A DNA stretch of 42,348 bases from Asaia bogorensis. Its GTDB lineage: Bacteria; Pseudomonadota; Alphaproteobacteria; Acetobacterales; Acetobacteraceae. Position numbers and translations under genes: made by a program. Shown here piece by piece: positions 40,095-42,348 of the stretch. The notes under the pieces were generated by a model that was not told the origin of the DNA, did not search any database, and saw nothing but the letters and a program-made list of their open reading frames with translations. The stretch spans positions 1-42,348 of the forward strand of contig CAMCJI010000005.1 in the NCBI GenBank assembly GCA_945874805.1, in the 5' to 3' direction. Numbering within the stretch: the first letter of the stretch is position 1; the number at the start of each line of letters is the position of its first letter.

Positions 40095-40789
40095 GCCGCA
40101 ACCCGCCGCAGCCCAGGCTTGGCGCCGGCCGCGCGGGCGGGGGCTGCCTGCTTGCGGCGGGCCACGGCTGCCCCGTCCAGCGCGTCGATCGCGTTGCGCA
40201 CGCGGTTGCGGGCGCGGTGCAGCAGGACCCGCTGGTTTTCCGAGGTGATGTCAAGCAGCTCGCACGCATCCTCGGCGGACTGGCCTTCGATATCGCGCAG
40301 GATGATCACCGCGCGCTGGCCGGCCGGCATTTTCTCGATGACCTCCTGCACATGCGCCCATAGCTGACGGCCGGCGACCACCCGCTCGGGGTCCAGTTCC
40401 TCCCAAAGGGCGGGAGCGTCCGTCCAGTGGCCGTCCGGTGCGAAGCGGGAGGGGTCGACGGCGCGTTCCTCGCCCTGTGCGCCTTCGGCAAAGCTGGAGA
40501 AGCTGACGGTGCGCCCCTCCCGCACCGCGCGGGTGCGGGCACGGTTCAGCACGATGGTGAAAACCCAGGAGGAGAGGGCGGAGCGGCCCTCGAACTTTGA
40601 AATATGTGAGAAAACGGCAAGCCAGGCGTCCTGCACCACCTCCTCCGCCTGGGCGCGGCTGCCGATGATGCCGCTAGCGACGCCCACGAGCGAGCCGTGA
40701 AACCGGCGGATCAGGCGGCGGAACGCAGCCTCCTCACCGGCACGCAGCCGGGCGAGGAATTCGGGCGTGTCAAAGAGGCGATCTGGCAT
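39929..40789 (-). CDS. ECF RNA polymerase sigma factor with long C-terminal read-through
   Basis: A sigma-70 region 2 domain (FRRLIRRFHGSLVGVASGIIG, AEEVVQDAWLAVFSHISKFEG) and region 4 (VIEKMPAGQRAVIILRDIEGQSAEDACELL, ENQRVLLHRARNRVRNAI) are clear within the first 210 residues. The frame then continues to 286 residues and runs 166 bp antisense into the cytochrome P460 gene. The extra tail is basic, Trp-rich and not family-like, so a lost stop or an old frameshift near 40100 is possible. A zinc anti-sigma gene lies divergently 76 bp away. The start could be ATG 40789 or 40813; neither has a strong ribosome site. Confidence 0.85.
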   Translation of the reverse strand: MPDRLFDTPEFLARLRAGEEAAFRRLIRRFHGSLVGVASGIIGSRAQAEEVVQDAWLAVFSHISKFEGRSALSSWVFTIVLNRARTRAVREGRTVSFSSFAEGAQGEERAVDPSRFAPDGHWTDAPALWEELDPERVVAGRQLWAHVQEVIEKMPAGQRAVIILRDIEGQSAEDACELLDITSENQRVLLHRARNRVRNAIDALDGAAVARRKQAAPARAAGAKPGLRRVAAYLRVWTKSQKLNAKSWLARVWMWQVKHASTGPGLRERSALNRAYSHSPLRFAAG

Positions 40790-40865
40790 GGCGGGAGTGT
40801 AGCACTCCGCCATGAAACGCGGCAGTCTGAACGGAGTCCAATGATGACATATCGGAGTAACCCGT

Positions 40866-41096
40866 GTGCCGACCTGCCGGGATGTGAGTGAACTTGCGAC
40901 TGACTACATGGAAGGCACGATGACCTGGCGCGGCAAGCTGGGCATGCGCTGGCATCTCGGGCTGTGCGGCCCATGCCGGACGCATCTGGAGCAGCTTGGC
41001 AAAACCAAACGGCTGCTGGCGCGCGGCACGCTGCCGGCGCCGACAGCCGAGGTTGAGGACCGCCTGGTGGCAGAACGGGGCGGCGGCTTGAAGTAA
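40866..41096 (+). CDS. Zinc-finger (zf-HC2/ZAS) anti-sigma factor
   Basis: A 76-residue protein with MPTCRDVSELATDYMEGTMT at the N-terminus and the zinc motif H-x3-C-x2-C (WHLGLCGPCRTHLEQL, residues about 30-45), the marks of a ZAS-type anti-sigma factor. It has no transmembrane segment, so it should hold the sigma factor in the cytoplasm and release it on a redox or stress signal. The start is GTG at 40866 with GGAG 9-12 bases upstream. It sits divergent from the ECF sigma gene instead of in the same operon, which is unusual for this class. The stop lies within a terminator-like hairpin. Confidence 0.82.
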   Translation: MPTCRDVSELATDYMEGTMTWRGKLGMRWHLGLCGPCRTHLEQLGKTKRLLARGTLPAPTAEVEDRLVAERGGGLK

Positions 41097-41105
41097 AGCC
41101 GCCCC
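41077..41105. terminator. Hairpin between anti-sigma and DUF35 genes
   Basis: Arms GGGGCGGC (41077-41084) and GCCGCCCC (41098-41105) around a 13-base loop. The anti-sigma stop codon is in the loop. It lies between two convergent genes and could stop transcription from both sides; there is no T-run. Confidence 0.5.
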
Positions 41106-41113
41106 CCTGCCCA

Positions 41114-41488
41114 TCAGCCAGGCCCGAAACACGGCACCGGGGCGCCGCCTTCGCTGGGCATGAAGGTGAGCTTCACTTTCATGCCGATCTTCCAGTGGTC
41201 CATGTCAGCTCCAACGAGGTTGGTCATCATCGTCGGGCCTTCGGAGAGGGTGACGTACGCGATGGTGAAGCCGCCGCGGCGCATCGGGCTGAAGCTGTAG
41301 ATCCTGCCCTCGCCGGAGGCTTCCTCCCAGGCGGTTTCCGCGAAGCAGAAGGGGCAGAGGTGGCGCGGATACCAGTGCGCCTTCTTGCAGGCGGTGCAGC
41401 GGCGGATGAGGAACTTGCCTTCCTTGGCCGCGGCGTAGAACGGGTCGCTCTCGGGGTTGCTGGCGGGGGCGTTGAAGGTCTGGGTCAT
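41114..41488 (-). CDS. Zn-ribbon OB-fold protein (DUF35), thiolase partner
   Basis: A 124-residue protein. The zinc ribbon is C31-x2-C34 and C45-x2-C48 (CTACKKAHWYPRHLCPFC), followed by an OB-fold (GRIYSFSPMRRGGFTIAYVTLSEGPTMMTNLVG). Such proteins bind thiolase-like enzymes and channel acyl-CoA substrates, as in the DUF35-Ltp2 aldolase of steroid side-chain breakdown and in archaeal HMG-CoA synthase. It is 5 bp downstream of the thiolase gene on the same strand, so the pair is an operon and probably one complex. Confidence 0.93.
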   Translation of the reverse strand: MTQTFNAPASNPESDPFYAAAKEGKFLIRRCTACKKAHWYPRHLCPFCFAETAWEEASGEGRIYSFSPMRRGGFTIAYVTLSEGPTMMTNLVGADMDHWKIGMKVKLTFMPSEGGAPVPCFGPG

Positions 41489-41493
41489 GGTGG

Positions 41494-42348
41494 CTACTCC
41501 CGCTCCAGGATCAGGGTGGCTGAGGCGTGGCGGCTGCCGAGCAGGCCGCCGGTGCCGTGGGCGAGGGCCAGGCCGCAGTTGGGAACCTGGACCTTCGGGT
41601 GGGCTTCACCGCGGAGCTGGCGGACGGCTTCGATCACCTTGGTGATGCCGCCGCGATTGGCCGGGTGGTTGTTGCACAGGCCGCCGCCATCGGTGTTGAA
41701 CGGCAGCTTGCCGACACCGGAGATCAGGTTGCCATCCATCACGAAGGCGCCGCCCTTGCCCTTTTCGCAGAAGCCGAGGTCTTCAAGCTGCATCAGCACG
41801 GTGATGGTGAAGCTGTCGTAGATCGAGGCGTATTGGATGTCCTTCGGGGTCACGCCGGCTTCCGCGAAAGCCTGCGGGCCGGTCCAGACGCCGCCGGAGT
41901 AGGTGATGTCGATATCGCCGCCGAACTGGCCCTTGGTGGTCTCGGCACCGCCGAGCACCTTCACGAGCGGGCGCTTGAGCTGGCGGGCGATCTCGGGGCG
42001 GACGACGAGCAGGGCGCCGCCGCCATCGCTGACGACGCAGCAATCCAGGCGGTGCAGCGGGTCGGAGACCATCGGGCTGTCGAGCACCTGCTGGACGGTG
42101 ACGACGTCCTTGAGCATGGCGTGGGGATTGTATTGGGCGTGGTGGCTGGCGGCGACCTTGATCCAGGCGAGTTGTTCGGAGGTGGTTCCGTACTGGTACA
42201 TGTGGCGGGCGGCGGCCATGCCGTAGACGTTGACCGTGGTGGGGCCGAAATGCGTCTCCCACGGGTCGTTCGGCACGTTGGGGTTGCCCAGGCGCGTCGA
42301 GGTGCCGCTATGGCCCTCGCTGCGCGGCCGGCCGGCAAGGGTGATGAG
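41494..42348 (-). CDS. Thiolase-like protein (SCP-x/Ltp2 type), N-terminus outside window
   Basis: A partial gene: the frame stays open to the window end, so the upstream part (about 100 residues of a roughly 390-residue protein) is missing. FGPTTVNVYGMAAARHMYQYG, SDGGGALLVVRPEIA, YASIYDSFTITVLMQLEDLGF and LCNNHPANRGG are thiolase-lipid-transfer marks. Near the C-terminus the usual active-site Cys loop (C-x-G-G-G) is replaced by HGTGGLLGSRH, with no Cys, as in Ltp2-type retro-aldolases and SCP-x-like proteins. The partner DUF35 gene follows. Acyl-CoA or sterol-like side-chain cleavage is the best guess. Confidence 0.88.
   Translation of the reverse strand, partial: LITLAGRPRSEGHSGTSTRLGNPNVPNDPWETHFGPTTVNVYGMAAARHMYQYGTTSEQLAWIKVAASHHAQYNPHAMLKDVVTVQQVLDSPMVSDPLHRLDCCVVSDGGGALLVVRPEIARQLKRPLVKVLGGAETTKGQFGGDIDITYSGGVWTGPQAFAEAGVTPKDIQYASIYDSFTITVLMQLEDLGFCEKGKGGAFVMDGNLISGVGKLPFNTDGGGLCNNHPANRGGITKVIEAVRQLRGEAHPKVQVPNCGLALAHGTGGLLGSRHASATLILERE

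Overview
The window is GC-rich (roughly 70% by eye) and gene-dense. Gene content suggests an alphaproteobacterium, most likely of the Acetobacteraceae/Rhodospirillales type. The clues are a PEP-CTERM protein with a sigma-54-type promoter, a Mg-type HemB, FNR/FixK boxes, many small-molecule catabolic genes, and AT-rich paired palindromes between genes. The taxonomic assignment is inference, not proof.

Layout. 1-1573: an insertion-sequence remnant in which an IS66 accessory gene is fused in frame to an IS3-type DDE transposase. 1805-5271 (minus): a probable operon of SDR, hemB, nucleotidyltransferase and alanine dehydrogenase, divergent from a universal stress protein gene (5392), with an FNR/FixK box between them. 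6266-7923: a glutathione transferase and a PEP-CTERM secreted protein behind a -24/-12 promoter. 7936-26497: a catabolic and transport stretch. It holds a class V aminotransferase, an M81 metallopeptidase, a LeuCD-type hydro-lyase, an orphan peptide-binding protein, an ornithine cyclodeaminase homologue, a DAO-type oxidoreductase, a Baeyer-Villiger-type monooxygenase, an SDR, a 2-hydroxyacid dehydrogenase, an AtzG/AtzE-like amidase pair, an ABC importer lacking its ATPase, and a phytanoyl-CoA-dioxygenase homologue. 26583-32451: uracil phosphoribosyltransferase, a minus-strand HTH / CBS-BON / alcohol dehydrogenase set under a second FNR/FixK box, a nucleoside hydrolase and a gamma-glutamyltransferase homologue. 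32632-33618 (minus): a MaoC dehydratase and three tiny genes (CsbD, a Lys-rich protein, entericidin). 33779-37114: a patatin gene followed by four tightly overlapping membrane genes, one of which fuses a ferric-reductase-like membrane domain to a Rieske domain. 37127-42348: a hypothetical protein, a ketopantoate-reductase homologue, a histidine phosphatase, cytochrome P460, a divergent ECF sigma / zinc anti-sigma pair, and a DUF35 / thiolase pair cut by the window end.

Three signals cross gene boundaries. (1) Five copies of a 140-245 bp intergenic element lie between 9.1 and 32.6 kb. Each intact copy is two inverted AT-rich palindromes around a GC-rich centre whose inner arms differ in sequence but stay complementary in at least two copies (a REPIN/MITE-like family). 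(2) Two FNR/FixK-type boxes sit at nearly the same distance (about 68-71 bp) from the starts of a stress-protein gene and an HTH/CBS gene, which suggests a shared low-oxygen regulon. (3) A four-gene membrane redox operon (34895-37114) with three micro-membrane proteins is the best candidate for an uncharacterised system. No rRNA, tRNA or CRISPR array was recognised.
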